The position numbers and the translations under genes were made by a program. Shown piece after piece: positions 44,971 through 56,200 of a DNA stretch of 64,000 nt. How positions within the stretch are numbered: the stretch's first letter is position 1; each line of letters starts with the position of its first letter. The notes beneath the pieces were generated by a model. It ran no database searches and was not told where the DNA came from. It saw only the letters and a list, made by a program, of their open reading frames with translations. Source of the stretch: Pulveribacter suum (lineage in GTDB: Bacteria > Pseudomonadota > Gammaproteobacteria > Burkholderiales > Burkholderiaceae_C); the NCBI RefSeq assembly GCF_003013695.1, contig NZ_CP027792.1:124001-188000 (forward strand), in the 5' to 3' direction.

Positions 44971-47385
44971 GTGCTGCCTCTTCGCCCGCGTTCCTCCCCG
45001 CCCCCGTCCCCCACCAGCCTGCCGGCACGCCACGCGCTTGCCCGGCTGGCAGCGCTGGTGCTGTGCGGCGCGCCGCTGGGCGCCCTGGCTCAGGCGCAGG
45101 AGCCGGCCCCGCCGCTGCAGCCCAGCCCCGGGCTGACCGAGGCGCTGCCCCCCGCCGTGCGCGCGCAGCAGCCGGTGTTCGTGCGCGGCGACCAGCTGTC
45201 GGGCCAGCCCGACATCGAAGCCACCATCGAGGGCAACGCCGAGCTGCGCCGCGCAGACACCCTCATCCACGCCGACCGCATGCACTACGACGTGGCCGCC
45301 GACCGCGCCCGCGCCAGCGGCAACGTGCGCATCAACCGCGCCGGCAACCGCTATGCGGGCTCGCTGCTGGACATGGAGGTGGACGCCTTCCACGGCTTCT
45401 TCAACGAGGCCAGCTACCGTTTTCTGGCCAACGGCGCGCACGGCGAGGCCTCCCGCGTGGACTTCATCGACCGCGACCACTCCGTGGTGCACGAGGCCAC
45501 CTACACCACCTGCGAGCGCACCGACGAGGTCAGCTGGCAGCCCGACTGGGTGCTGCGCGCGCGCCGCATCGAACTGGACCAGGCCGAGGAAGTAGGCCGC
45601 GCCGAGGGGGCGGTGCTGGAGTTCAAGGGCGTGCCCATCCTGCCTGTGCCCTCCATCACCTTCCCGCTGTCGGACAAGCGCAAGAGCGGCCTGCTGCCGC
45701 CCACCGTGGGACTGGACACGGTGAGCGGCGTGGAATATGCCCAGCCCTACTACTGGAACATTGCGCCCAACCGCGACGCCACCTTCACCCCGATGCTGAT
45801 GACGCGCCGCGGCGTGTCGCTGGCTGGCGAGTTCCGCTACCTGGAGCCGACCTACAAGGGCGAGCTGGGCGCGCAGTACATGCCCGGCGACCGCCTGCGC
45901 CACCACGACCGCTGGGCCTGGCGCGGCCAGCACAACGGCGTGCTGGACACGCCCGTGGGCGGCGTCGGCCTGGCCCTGAACATCCGCCGCGTGAGCGACG
46001 ACGACTACTGGCGCGACTTCACCCAGCGCGGCAGCGGCTACAGCGGCTCGCAGATGCAGCTGGCCGAGCGCCTGCTGCCCGGCGACGCCATCCTGAACTG
46101 GGGCCGCAATGACCACAGCGTGATGCTGCGCACCCTGAAGTGGCAGACGCTGCAGGACCCGTTCGCGCCCATCGCTCCGCCGTACGACCGCCTGCCCCAG
46201 CTGCACTGGCGCTACGCGCCCGGCCAGCTGCCCGCCGGGCTGGACGCCAGCGTGGAAGCCGACTACACGCACTTTTCGGCCGACCGGCGCTTTTATGCCC
46301 AGCCCAACGCGCGGCGCAGCTACGCGATGGCGCAGGTCAGCCGGCCCTTCCTGGCGCCCGCCGGCTTCGTCACGCCGCGGCTGCAGCTGCACGCCACCAG
46401 CTACGAGTTCGACGCGCCCCTGGCCAACGGCCAGCGCTCGGCCACGCGCACCCTGCCCACCTTCAGCCTGGACAGCGGCCTGGTCTTCGAGCGCGACGCC
46501 CACTTCTTCGGCCGCGGCTTTCTGCAGACGCTGGAGCCGCGCGCCTTCTACACCTACACGCCGTACCGCGACCAGAGCCTGCTGCCGGTGTACGACACGG
46601 CGGCCACGGACTTCAACTTCGCCTCCATCTACACGGAGAACGCCTTCGGCGGCAACGACCGCCTGGCCGACAACAACCTGCTGACGCTGGGCGTGACCAC
46701 CCGGCTGCTGGATCCGGACACCGGCGCCGAGGCCGCGCGCTTCGGGCTGGCCCAGCGCCTGCGCTTTTCCGACCAGCGCGTGACCATGCCCGGCGGCTCG
46801 CCCACCAGCGAGCGGCTGTCGGACGTGCTGCTGGGCGCCGGCATCAACTGGACGCCGCAGTGGGGCGTGGACGGCACCGTGCAGTACAACCCCAAGGACG
46901 GGCGCTCCATGCGCACCACCATCGGCGCGCGCTACTCGCCCGGGGCCTACCGCACGGTGAGCGCCGCCTACCGCATGCAAAAGGTGACCGACCTGATCAC
47001 CGAGCCCAGCAAGCAGCTGGACGTGGGCTGGCAGTGGCCGCTGAACGACCTGTGGGGCGACCGGCGCAGCACGCCCAGCGAGAGCGCCGGGCGCTGGTAC
47101 AGCGTGGGCCGGCTCAACTACAGCCTGCAGGACCGCAAGCTGGTGGACACCGTGGTGGGGCTGGAATACGAGAGCTGCTGCTGGATCGGCCGCGTGGTGC
47201 TGGAGCGCCTGCAGCGCAGCGTCAGCTCGTCGAGCACGCGCGTCATGCTGCAGCTGGAATTCGTCGGCCTGTCGCGCCTGTCGCTGGGCGCCAACCCGCT
47301 GGCCTCGCTGCGCCAGCACGTGCCGCGCTACCAGTACCTGCGCGAGACCGTCACCCAGCCCAGCCGCTTCACCCAGTACGATTGA
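44971..47385 (+). CDS. lptD: LPS assembly outer-membrane protein LptD
   Basis: Beta-barrel that with LptE inserts LPS in the outer leaflet. The 804 residues show a signal sequence (about 20-45, LARLAALVLCGAPLGALAQA), an N-terminal jellyroll of OstA type (FVRGDQLSGQPDIEATIEGN, ADRMHYDVAADRARASGNVR) and the C-terminal barrel with LSDKRKSGLLPPTVGLDTVS. Paired cysteines in TTCERTDE and YESCCWIGRV are positioned as in known LptD disulfides. The start listed is a GTG at 44971 with no clear ribosome-binding site; the true start could differ. It diverges from amgK across 53 bp. Confidence 0.95.
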   Translation: MLPLRPRSSPPPSPTSLPARHALARLAALVLCGAPLGALAQAQEPAPPLQPSPGLTEALPPAVRAQQPVFVRGDQLSGQPDIEATIEGNAELRRADTLIHADRMHYDVAADRARASGNVRINRAGNRYAGSLLDMEVDAFHGFFNEASYRFLANGAHGEASRVDFIDRDHSVVHEATYTTCERTDEVSWQPDWVLRARRIELDQAEEVGRAEGAVLEFKGVPILPVPSITFPLSDKRKSGLLPPTVGLDTVSGVEYAQPYYWNIAPNRDATFTPMLMTRRGVSLAGEFRYLEPTYKGELGAQYMPGDRLRHHDRWAWRGQHNGVLDTPVGGVGLALNIRRVSDDDYWRDFTQRGSGYSGSQMQLAERLLPGDAILNWGRNDHSVMLRTLKWQTLQDPFAPIAPPYDRLPQLHWRYAPGQLPAGLDASVEADYTHFSADRRFYAQPNARRSYAMAQVSRPFLAPAGFVTPRLQLHATSYEFDAPLANGQRSATRTLPTFSLDSGLVFERDAHFFGRGFLQTLEPRAFYTYTPYRDQSLLPVYDTAATDFNFASIYTENAFGGNDRLADNNLLTLGVTTRLLDPDTGAEAARFGLAQRLRFSDQRVTMPGGSPTSERLSDVLLGAGINWTPQWGVDGTVQYNPKDGRSMRTTIGARYSPGAYRTVSAAYRMQKVTDLITEPSKQLDVGWQWPLNDLWGDRRSTPSESAGRWYSVGRLNYSLQDRKLVDTVVGLEYESCCWIGRVVLERLQRSVSSSSTRVMLQLEFVGLSRLSLGANPLASLRQHVPRYQYLRETVTQPSRFTQYD

Positions 47386-47461
47386 CGGCTGCCTGCCCGC
47401 GCTCTGTGTTTCTGCTTGCGCCGGCGGCCCTTTTTTCCCCGAAACGCACCTGACCCTCGCC

Positions 47462-48844
47462 ATGAAACACCGCGCTTTGTCTCTGGGCCTGGCCTGCCTG
47501 TCCGCCCTCGCAGCAACGCTGGCCAGCGCGCCCGCGCAGGCGCAGGGCCTGCGCCTGCCCCCGGCCGTGGGCACCTCTTTGCCTGCTGCAGGCGGCAGTG
47601 CGCCGTCCGCCGGCGTGCGCGCCGCCGACTACATCGTGGCCGTCGTCAACTCCGAGCCCATCACCAACAACGAGGTGCGCCAGCGCGCCGAGCGCCTGGC
47701 CCAGCAGATGGCCGGCCAGGCCCTGCCGCCGCCGGGCGCCCTGGCCAAGGAGGTGCTCGAGCGCCTGATCATGGAAAAGGTGCAGGTGCAGCTGGCGCGC
47801 GACAGCGGCATCAAGGTGGACGACTGGGCCGTGAACCAGGCCGCCGAGAACGTGGCGCGGCAAAACAGCGTCAGCACCGACGAGATGTACCGCCGCCTGG
47901 CGGCCGACGGCATCAGCCGCGAGCGCTTTCGCGAGGAGCTGCGCAGCCAGCTGCTGGCGCTGCGCGTGCGCGAGCGCGACGTGGAGTCGCGCGTGCGCGT
48001 GAGCGAGCTGGACGTGGACCAGTACCTGCGCGAGCAGCAGCAGGCCACCGCCCCGGCCAGGGTCGAGCTGAACCTGGGCCACATCCTGATCCAGGTGCCC
48101 GAGAGCGCCTCGCCCGCGCAGGCCTCGGAGCTGGAAAAGCGCGCCCGCCAGGTCATGGAGCAGCTGCAGGCCGGCGGCGACTTCGGCGGGCTGGCGCGCC
48201 AGTATTCCGACGCGGCCGAGGGCCGCAGCGGCGGCGAGCTGGGCCTGCGCCCCGCCGACCGCTACCCCGAGCTGTTCGTGAGCGCCACGCGGGGCGCGGC
48301 CGTGGGCGCAGTGGTGGGGCCGGTGCGCTCGGCGGCAGGCTTTCACATCCTGAAAGTGATCGAGCGCAGCCGCGCCGGCGCCGTGCCGGCCATGGTGGTG
48401 CAAAACCACGCGCGCCACATCCTGCTGCGCCTGCAGCCGGGCAGGACCGAGCGCCAGGCGGCCGAGCAGCTGGAGGAGCTGCGCACGCGCGTGGCCAGCG
48501 GCCGTGCCGACTTCGCCGAGCTGGCACGCGAGTATTCGCAGGACGGCAGCGCCAAGAGCGGCGGCGACCTGGGCTGGGCCTCGCCCGGGCGCTACGTGCC
48601 CGAGTTCGAGGAGGTGCTCGAGCGCCTGGCGCCCGGCGAGATCAGCCATCCGGTGGTGTCGCGCTTTGGCGTGCACCTGATCCAGCTGCTGGAGCGGCGC
48701 GAGGCCAAGCTGAGCCAGCGCGAGCAGCGCGACATGGTGCGCGACGCGGTGCGCGAGAAAAAGCTCGACGAAGCCTTTGCCAACTGGCTGCAGGAGGCGC
48801 GCGCGCGCGCCTACGTCGAGTACCGCGAACCCCCCGCGCTTTGA
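47462..48844 (+). CDS. surA: Periplasmic chaperone/peptidyl-prolyl isomerase SurA
   Basis: 460 residues. The signal peptide [20 protein letters not shown] ends near AQA. The N-terminal chaperone domain has [20 protein letters not shown], followed by two parvulin domains (about 200-300 and 315-415; [12 protein letters not shown] and [13 protein letters not shown]) and a C-terminal helix. SurA escorts outer-membrane proteins including LptD to BAM, so its position 76 bp after lptD is functional as well as conserved. Confidence 0.97.
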   Translation: MKHRALSLGLACLSALAATLASAPAQAQGLRLPPAVGTSLPAAGGSAPSAGVRAADYIVAVVNSEPITNNEVRQRAERLAQQMAGQALPPPGALAKEVLERLIMEKVQVQLARDSGIKVDDWAVNQAAENVARQNSVSTDEMYRRLAADGISRERFREELRSQLLALRVRERDVESRVRVSELDVDQYLREQQQATAPARVELNLGHILIQVPESASPAQASELEKRARQVMEQLQAGGDFGGLARQYSDAAEGRSGGELGLRPADRYPELFVSATRGAAVGAVVGPVRSAAGFHILKVIERSRAGAVPAMVVQNHARHILLRLQPGRTERQAAEQLEELRTRVASGRADFAELAREYSQDGSAKSGGDLGWASPGRYVPEFEEVLERLAPGEISHPVVSRFGVHLIQLLERREAKLSQREQRDMVRDAVREKKLDEAFANWLQEARARAYVEYREPPAL

Positions 48845-48855
48845 CGAAAAAGCCC

Positions 48856-49638
48856 ATGGCCGCAGCAAGCCGCCCCCACGTCGCGCGCAAGCGCTTCGGC
48901 CAGCACTTCCTGTCCGACGCCGGCATCATCGACGCCATCGTGCGCGCCATCGACCCGCGCCCGGGGCAGCCGGTGGTGGAGATCGGCCCCGGCCTGGCGG
49001 CCCTGACCCAGCCGCTGGTGGAGCGCCTGGGGCGCCTCACGGTGATCGAGCTGGACCGTGACCTGGCCGCGCGGCTGCGCCAGCACCCGCAGCTTGAGGT
49101 CATCGAATCCGATGTGCTGAAAGTGGACTTCGCGCAGGTGGCGCAAGCGCTGGCAGCTCCTAAATTGAGAGTGGTGGGCAACCTGCCCTACAACATCTCC
49201 ACGCCCATCCTGTTCCATCTGCTGGGGCACGTGCAGGCCATCGAAGACCAGCACTTCATGCTGCAAAAGGAAGTCATCGACCGCATGGTGGCCCGGCCGG
49301 CCACGGCTGCCTACGGGCGCTTGTCGGTCATGCTGCAGTGGCGCTACGCCATGGAGGACGTGCTGTTCGTGCCGCCGGACGCCTTCGAGCCGCCCCCGCG
49401 CGTGGACAGCGCCGTGGTGCGCATGGTGCCCCTGGCCGAGCCGCCGGCCGTGGATGTGGCGCTGCTGTCAGAGCTGGTGCAGGTCGCCTTCAGCCAGCGC
49501 CGCAAGATCCTGCGCCACGCCCTGGGCGCCTGGCTGCAGGCTCGCGGCTTCACCGGCAGCTTCGAGCTGCAGCGCCGCGCCGAGGAAGTGCCCGTCCAGG
49601 AATACGTGGCGCTGGCGCAGGCATTGCTACCAAAATAA
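48856..49638 (+). CDS. rsmA: 16S rRNA dimethyladenosine transferase
   Basis: KsgA/RsmA dimethylates A1518 and A1519 of 16S rRNA. The 260 residues include [18 protein letters not shown], motif [16 protein letters not shown] and the catalytic [16 protein letters not shown] at 48841 overlapping the surA stop (TTGA) is an alternative start. The segment encoding [12 protein letters not shown] includes CAAGCGCTGGCAGCTCCTAA, which matches the family A repeat core, so part of the loop before the NLPY motif may be repeat-derived. The gene order surA-rsmA lacks the pdxA found between them in enterobacteria. Confidence 0.97.
   Translation: MAAASRPHVARKRFGQHFLSDAGIIDAIVRAIDPRPGQPVVEIGPGLAALTQPLVERLGRLTVIELDRDLAARLRQHPQLEVIESDVLKVDFAQVAQALAAPKLRVVGNLPYNISTPILFHLLGHVQAIEDQHFMLQKEVIDRMVARPATAAYGRLSVMLQWRYAMEDVLFVPPDAFEPPPRVDSAVVRMVPLAEPPAVDVALLSELVQVAFSQRRKILRHALGAWLQARGFTGSFELQRRAEEVPVQEYVALAQALLPK
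49140..49172. repeat. Family A repeat half-element inside rsmA
   Basis: GCGCAAGCGCTGGCAGCTCC followed by TAAATTGAGAG resembles the right half of intergenic copies. It is short and in frame, and could be chance codon use (QALAA), so it is a weaker case than the copies in metX or the SDR gene. Confidence 0.4.
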
Positions 49639-49681
49639 GAGCTGCCAGCGCTTGCTCAGCAAGCCTCAGAGCCGCTTTTTA
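49628..49681. repeat. Dispersed repeat family A, copy 11 (after rsmA)
   Basis: CAAAATAAGAGCTGCCAGCG, CTTGCTCAGCAAGCCTCAGA, GCCGCTTTTT. It begins within the rsmA stop region; GCTTG-CTCAG-CAAGC forms the tip of the stem and the trailing T-run may allow termination. Confidence 0.75.
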
Positions 49682-49754
49682 ACGCAACATCCACCCCCCC
49701 CAGCCGCCCCAGGCCAGCAGACGCCGTGGGTCCGGCTCCGCCGGCCCAGTGGCG

Positions 49755-49835
49755 TCGTCCCCCTTCCCGAATGGCGCAGCCAGTCGAGAGAAGGGGGAAG
49801 CGGCAAAGCCGCGCAAGGGGATGCTCCGAGCTATG
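49755..49835. repeat. Dispersed repeat family B, copy 2
   Basis: GTCCCCCTTCCCGAATGGCG, CAGCCAGTCGAGAGAAGGGG, GAAGCGGCAAAGCCGCGCAA, GGGG. The same block order as the copy at 9081-9145. It fills most of the space between rsmA and the coding-like remnant that follows. Confidence 0.7.
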
Positions 49836-49838
49836 CCG

Positions 49839-49990
49839 CAGCGAGCCAGTAGCCCGCGTTGAAGGGGCTGCTCATGCGCAGCGCCAGCGGCGTGACGTCC
49901 ACCGGCATGCCGCCCTCCACGGGGATCTCGATGGTGATGGCCTGTTGCGCGGCGCCGACTGGCGCCTCGCTGGCCCGTTCCGCCTGGCCG
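49839..49990 (-). pseudogene. Coding-like fragment downstream of the barstar gene, no start codon
   Basis: On the minus strand about 50 codons with the genome's typical codon bias read QAITIEIPVEGGMPVDVTPL then ALRMSSPFNAGYWLAAA and a stop. No ATG, GTG or TTG precedes it in frame outside the barstar gene, except the internal Met of GGMPVD. It could be the 3' remnant of a lost gene or a short gene starting at that Met. I do not recognise the family. Confidence 0.35.
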
Positions 49991-50007
49991 GCGGATGCGG
50001 AACGGGC
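49973..50007. repeat. Perfect 11-bp inverted repeat at the end of the barstar gene
   Basis: GCCCGTTCCGC (49973-49983) and GCGGAACGGGC (49997-50007), with a 13-nt loop. The right arm touches the barstar stop codon. There is no U-tract on either side, so it is not a standard terminator; it may stabilise the 3' end of the mRNA. Confidence 0.7.
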
Positions 50008-50435
50008 TACAGAAAAGAATAGAAGCAGCGAAAGGCGATCTTGCGCTCGGCCCAGTAGTCGGCGGCCTCGCGGAACACGTCCAGCAGCTGCTCGCGCACT
50101 TCCTTGTCGAACTTGGCCGTGACCGGAATCTGGTCCAGCACCAGCACGAAGCCCGGCTGCGGGCCGCACTTGTGCAGCGGGTCGGTCAGGCAGTCGTACA
50201 GGGCGTCAAAGTTCTTGCCGAAGTGCGCCGGAAAGGTGAATTGCGACGCGATCAGCTCCAGCACGTCCTGCTTGGTTTGCGCGTGCGCCAGGTTGGCATA
50301 CAGGAAATGATGACCCAGCGTGCCCGCAGTCTCCTGCAGGTCGTGCACCCGGAAGGCGCGGATGGACTGCACGATGTTGGGGCGCACTGCGCGTAACAGG
50401 GCTTCCTGGTCCTTACTACGAAGTGGCGTTTGCAT
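50007..50435 (-). CDS. Barstar-family ribonuclease inhibitor
   Basis: 142-residue cytoplasmic protein. After a variable N-terminus, HHFLYANLAHAQTKQDVLEL then FPAHFGKNFDALYDCLTD matches the barstar core, in which the helix with the FGxNxDAL pattern plugs the RNase active site. It is encoded downstream of, and on the same strand as, a secreted barnase-like RNase (50578-50976), so it should protect the cell from that enzyme before export. A terminator lies between the two genes. The start MQTPLRSKDQ has an AGAAAGAG purine tract 8 bases upstream. Confidence 0.88.
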   Translation of the reverse strand: MQTPLRSKDQEALLRAVRPNIVQSIRAFRVHDLQETAGTLGHHFLYANLAHAQTKQDVLELIASQFTFPAHFGKNFDALYDCLTDPLHKCGPQPGFVLVLDQIPVTAKFDKEVREQLLDVFREAADYWAERKIAFRCFYSFL

Positions 50436-50462
50436 CTCCGTTGCTCTTTCTCTCAGAGGTCC

Positions 50463-50512
50463 ACAAAAACAGGCATCCGCCGGTGCACGCTGTACGCATG
50501 CGCCGGCGGATG
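50463..50512 (-). terminator. Rho-independent terminator between the RNase and barstar genes
   Basis: On the minus strand CATCCGCCGG (50512-50503) pairs with CCGGCGGATG (50483-50474) over 10 bp, extendable by about four more pairs. It is followed by CCTGTTTTTGTGG. It should stop most transcription from the RNase gene before barstar. Confidence 0.75.
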
Positions 50513-50577
50513 GGTGATTTCAGCGCGGCAGCCCCGCGGGGCGCCGCATGCGGCCGCAGCAGGCGGGGGCTGCGCGG

Positions 50578-50976
50578 TCACGGTGTGATTTCCCGGAAGC
50601 TCGCGTAATGGTCGCCGCTGTAGTAACAGGTATCGGGCGTGCGCGGTGCGCCGCCGCAAACGATGCGCCGGGCGCCCCGGTGGCGCACGCCGGGCGTGCG
50701 CACGGTGTACTCGCGCCAATAGCCGCGCCGCTGCTGAGGCAGCAGCCGCTCGCGGTTGCCAAAGACCGCGCCGTCCTTGTCATGGGGGAAGGGGCCGCCC
50801 GCATGGATCAGCGCGTAGGTGGCGCGCCCCTGGGCGGGCAGATCGGCCAGGGTGATGGCGGTGCCGGCCTGCGCTGTGGAGCGCGCCGACACAACCACCG
50901 GCGCCAGCACGACCGCAGCACCCACAGCGCACGCTACAAACGCCTTGCACGCCGCAAGGGCACCGGCCTGGAACAT
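50578..50976 (-). CDS. Secreted guanyl-specific ribonuclease, barnase/RNase N1 family
   Basis: 132 residues. The signal peptide covers about 1-31 (KAFVACAVGAAVVLAPVVVS). The mature domain has LPAQGRATYALIHAGGPFPH, GAVFGNRERLLP, and catalytic residues Glu89 in WREYTV, Arg103/104 in GARRIV and His123 in GDHYASF, aligning with barnase Glu73, Arg87 and His102. Cys107 and Cys117 could form a disulfide. AAAGG stands 7 bases before the ATG; a GTG one codon upstream is possible. It is probably exported to degrade extracellular RNA or attack competitors, with the nearby barstar for self-protection. Confidence 0.9.
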   Translation of the reverse strand: MFQAGALAACKAFVACAVGAAVVLAPVVVSARSTAQAGTAITLADLPAQGRATYALIHAGGPFPHDKDGAVFGNRERLLPQQRRGYWREYTVRTPGVRHRGARRIVCGGAPRTPDTCYYSGDHYASFREITP

Positions 50977-51089
50977 CACAATACCTTTCAAAAACTCCGG
51001 GTTAACCCGAAATTTCGACCCGGTAGTGTGACAAAAAGGGCGCACGAAGGCAAGCGCATGCCCAAAAAATGGGCAGCGCAATGGGCTTT

Positions 51090-53417
<2,328 letters not shown>

Positions 53418-53630
53418 GCGGGCGTCTCCAGCTTCGGAAAAGGGGTGCGCTGCACGGCTGCCGGGCCCGGACCGCCGGGGCCCTGCGTGGCGAGCGGTAC
53501 AGGGGGACGGTCATTGTAGGAGCGGGCCGCGCCCTGCCCCTGCGCCGGCCCGGGCGCGCCCGGGGTGAAACACTTTTGCCGCGCAGGCGCCCAATATGCC
53601 GCCGGACCGCGCTGCAGAAATATCAATGAA

Positions 53631-53671
53631 AATAGCTGCCGGCGCTTGTGCAGCAAGCGCCGGCAGCTATT
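53631..53671. repeat. Dispersed repeat family A, copy 12, perfect 18-bp hairpin
   Basis: AATAGCTGCCGGCGCTTG, loop TGCAG, CAAGCGCCGGCAGCTATT: the most complete palindrome of the family. It lies 16 bp after the transaminase stop and before maeB, and could act as a transcription terminator or mRNA-end stabiliser. Confidence 0.9.
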
Positions 53672-53686
53672 AATTCAGGAGCAGCG

Positions 53687-55051
53687 TCAGGCCGTCTCGG
53701 CCAGCGCGTCGCCCAACGCGCTCACCAGCCGCTCCAGCTCCGACTCGGTACTGATGAAGGGCGGCGCCAGCTGGATGGTGTCGCCGCCGTAGCGCACATA
53801 GAAGCCCTTGTCCCAGCACTTCATGGCGACCTCGTAGGGCCGGCGGGCCGGCTCGCCCGGCGCCGAGGCGACGGTGAAACCGGCAGCCAGGCCGAAGTTG
53901 CGGATGTCCAGCACGTGCTTCGCTCCTTGCAGGCCGTGCACGGCGCGCTCGAAAACGGGCGCCAGCGCCTTCACGCGCGCCGGCATGTCTTCCTTGTGCA
54001 GCACGTCCAGCACCGCGTTGCCGGCGGCGCAGGCCACCGGGTGGGCCGAGTAGGTGTAGCCGTGCGGGAACTCCACCAGGTACTCCGGCCCGCCCGCGCC
54101 CATGAAGGTGTCGTAGATAGCCTTGCTGACGACGCAGCCGCCCAGCGGCTGCGCGCCGTTGGTCACCTGCTTGGCGAAATTCATGATGTCGGGCGTAACA
54201 CCAAAGACCTCCGCGCCCGTCCAGCCGCCGGCGCGGCCAAAGGCCGTGATGACCTCGTCGAAAATCAGCAGGATGCCGTGCTGCGTGCAGATCTCGCGCA
54301 GGCGCTGCAGGTAGCCCTGGGGCGGGATGACGACCCCGGCCGAGCCCGAGAACGGCTCGACGATGACGGCGGCGATGTTGCTCGCGTCGTGCAGGTTGAT
54401 CACGTCCAGCAGCTTGTCGGCCAGCGCGCGCCCATCGGTGTCCGGCATGCCCTTGTGGAACGACCCCAGCGGCGGCTGGGTGTGCGGGATGTGGTCGGCC
54501 TCGATCCCCTGGCCAAAGGTCTTGCGGTTGCCCACCATCCCGCCCACCGACACGCCGCCGAAGTTCACGCCGTGGTAGCCCTTCTCGCGCCCGATCAGCC
54601 GCGTCTTGCCGGCCTGGCCCCTGGCACGCCAGTAGGCGCGCGCCATCTTGAGCGAGGTGTCGGCCGCCTCCGAGCCGGACGAGGTGAAGAACACATAGTC
54701 CAGCCCGTCGGGCGTCAGCTCCTTGATGCGGTTGGCCAGCTCGAACGCCGCCGGGTGGCCGAACTGGAAGGCGGGGCAGTAGTCCAGCGTGGCGGCGGCG
54801 CGGCCGATCGCCTGCGCGATGTCCTGGCGGCCATGCCCCAGGCCCGAGCACCACAGGCCCGACAGGCCGTCGAAGATCTTGCGGCCTTCCGCATCGGTGT
54901 AGTACGCGCCCTCGCCCGAGACGATCATGCGCGGGCGGGCCTTGAAGTTGCGGTTGCCGGTAAAGGGCATCCAGTGGGCGTCCAGCCAGGCGGCGTCCAT
55001 GCGCGGCGCGCTGGCGTTGGCAGGCGTGTCGTCGATCACGGTGAAGGTCAT
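53687..55051 (-). CDS. Omega-amino acid--pyruvate aminotransferase (class III)
   Basis: PLP enzyme that transfers amino groups from beta-alanine or other omega-amino acids to pyruvate. The 454 residues contain WMPFTGNRNFKARPRMIVSG, FFTSSGSEAADTSLKMAR (cofactor phosphate), LIFDEVITAFGR (Asp) and MNFAKQVTNGAQPLGG with the Schiff-base Lys294. The start MTFTVIDDTPANAS at 55051 is preceded by CAGGAGA on the minus strand. It diverges from a LysR regulator (55149), which probably controls it. Confidence 0.93.
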   Translation of the reverse strand: MTFTVIDDTPANASAPRMDAAWLDAHWMPFTGNRNFKARPRMIVSGEGAYYTDAEGRKIFDGLSGLWCSGLGHGRQDIAQAIGRAAATLDYCPAFQFGHPAAFELANRIKELTPDGLDYVFFTSSGSEAADTSLKMARAYWRARGQAGKTRLIGREKGYHGVNFGGVSVGGMVGNRKTFGQGIEADHIPHTQPPLGSFHKGMPDTDGRALADKLLDVINLHDASNIAAVIVEPFSGSAGVVIPPQGYLQRLREICTQHGILLIFDEVITAFGRAGGWTGAEVFGVTPDIMNFAKQVTNGAQPLGGCVVSKAIYDTFMGAGGPEYLVEFPHGYTYSAHPVACAAGNAVLDVLHKEDMPARVKALAPVFERAVHGLQGAKHVLDIRNFGLAAGFTVASAPGEPARRPYEVAMKCWDKGFYVRYGGDTIQLAPPFISTESELERLVSALGDALAETA

Positions 55052-55148
55052 GGCGGTCTCCTGGGGCGGTGGGGTCAAGAAAGCAGCCATTGTGGGCAGC
55101 GGTGATAAATTCATGAAGCCACAAATATCCACGTTCACTTGAGAGTTC
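55052..55148. promoter_or_regulatory. Divergent promoter region, transaminase / LysR regulator
   Basis: 97 bp between the two start codons. A GTG-ATAAATTCATGAAGC-CAC dyad (about 55100-55122), containing the palindrome TTCATGAA, is the only clear symmetric element and the best candidate for the LysR-type operator. No strong -35/-10 pair stands out. Confidence 0.4.
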
Positions 55149-56090
55149 ATGCAAGCAAAAGCCCCGACCCGCCCGCGCGCCGTGCTGGGCCAGCTCTCGG
55201 ACATGGACCTGCGCCTGCTGCAGGTCTTCAAGGCCGTGGTGGAGTGCGGCGGCATGGCCGCGGCCGAGCTGGAGCTGAACATCGGCACCAGCACCGTCAG
55301 CCGCCACGTGAGGGACCTGGAGACGCGCCTGGGCCTGACGCTGTGCCGGCGCGGGCGCGCGGGCTTTGCCCTGACGCCCGAGGGCCAGCGGGTGTATGAG
55401 GAAACGCTGCGCCTGCTGGCCTCGGTGCGCGGCTTTCTGGCCAGCGTGGACGACATCCACGCGCGCATGGGCGGCCAGCTGGCCGTGGCGGTATTCGACA
55501 AGACCGCCAGCAACCCGGCCGCGCGCATCGGCGCGGCGATCGCTGCCTTCAGCGCCCAGGCACCGCACGTGCAATTGCAGCTGCACGTGGGCGCGCTGCC
55601 GGCCATCGAGCGCGGGGTGATGGACGGCAGCTTTCACGTAGGCATCGTGCCGGCGCACCGCAGCTCGCAAAGCCTGGTCTATGCCGACCTGTTCGGCGAG
55701 ACCATGCTGCTGTACTGCGGCGCCGGCCACCCGCTGTTCGGCGCCGCGCACGACGCGCTCACCTGGGACGCGCTGCGCGAGCACCCGTTCGCCGGGCTGG
55801 GCTACCACTCGCCCAACATGGAGCTGAGCCACCAGGCGCAGCTGGCGCGCAGCGCCACGGGCTTCGATCAGGAATCGATCGCCACGCTGGTGCTGTCCGG
55901 GCGCTTCCTGGGCTTTCTGCCCGACCACTACGCCGCGGACTTCGAGCAGCGCGGCCGCATGCAGGCGGTGCGGCCTGCGCTGTTTCGCTACGACTGCCGT
56001 TTCGTCAGCGTCCTGCGCCGCCCGCCGCAGGTGCCGCGCGCGGCGCAGCTGTTCCAGCAGTGCCTGGTGAAGGCGCATGCAGTCATTTGA
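55149..56090 (+). CDS. LysR-family regulator of the adjacent transaminase
   Basis: 313 residues. The N-terminal winged helix-turn-helix (DMDLRLLQVFKAVVECGGMA, NIGTSTVSRHVRDLETRLG, ALTPEGQRVYEE) is standard, and the effector domain spans about 105-305. It has divergent orientation to the transaminase, the classical arrangement for LysR control of a catabolic gene. The inducer is unknown but would probably be an omega-amino acid or its keto product. Confidence 0.9.
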   Translation: MQAKAPTRPRAVLGQLSDMDLRLLQVFKAVVECGGMAAAELELNIGTSTVSRHVRDLETRLGLTLCRRGRAGFALTPEGQRVYEETLRLLASVRGFLASVDDIHARMGGQLAVAVFDKTASNPAARIGAAIAAFSAQAPHVQLQLHVGALPAIERGVMDGSFHVGIVPAHRSSQSLVYADLFGETMLLYCGAGHPLFGAAHDALTWDALREHPFAGLGYHSPNMELSHQAQLARSATGFDQESIATLVLSGRFLGFLPDHYAADFEQRGRMQAVRPALFRYDCRFVSVLRRPPQVPRAAQLFQQCLVKAHAVI

Positions 56091-56091
56091 A

Positions 56092-56148
56092 CGAAAACTG
56101 CCTCCAGCGCCCGCCCACCCAGCGCTGCCAGCTATCAAATGAGTAGTG
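56092..56148. repeat. Dispersed repeat family A, copy 13 (after the LysR gene)
   Basis: AAAACTGCCTCCAGCGCCCG, CCCACCCAGCGCTGCCAGCT, ATCAAATGAGTAG. A diverged copy whose loop differs from the others. Confidence 0.65.
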
Positions 56149-56200
56149 ATGGAGCCACCACCCTCCAGCCGCGCGGCAACCTGCCGATAACAAGGCCACC

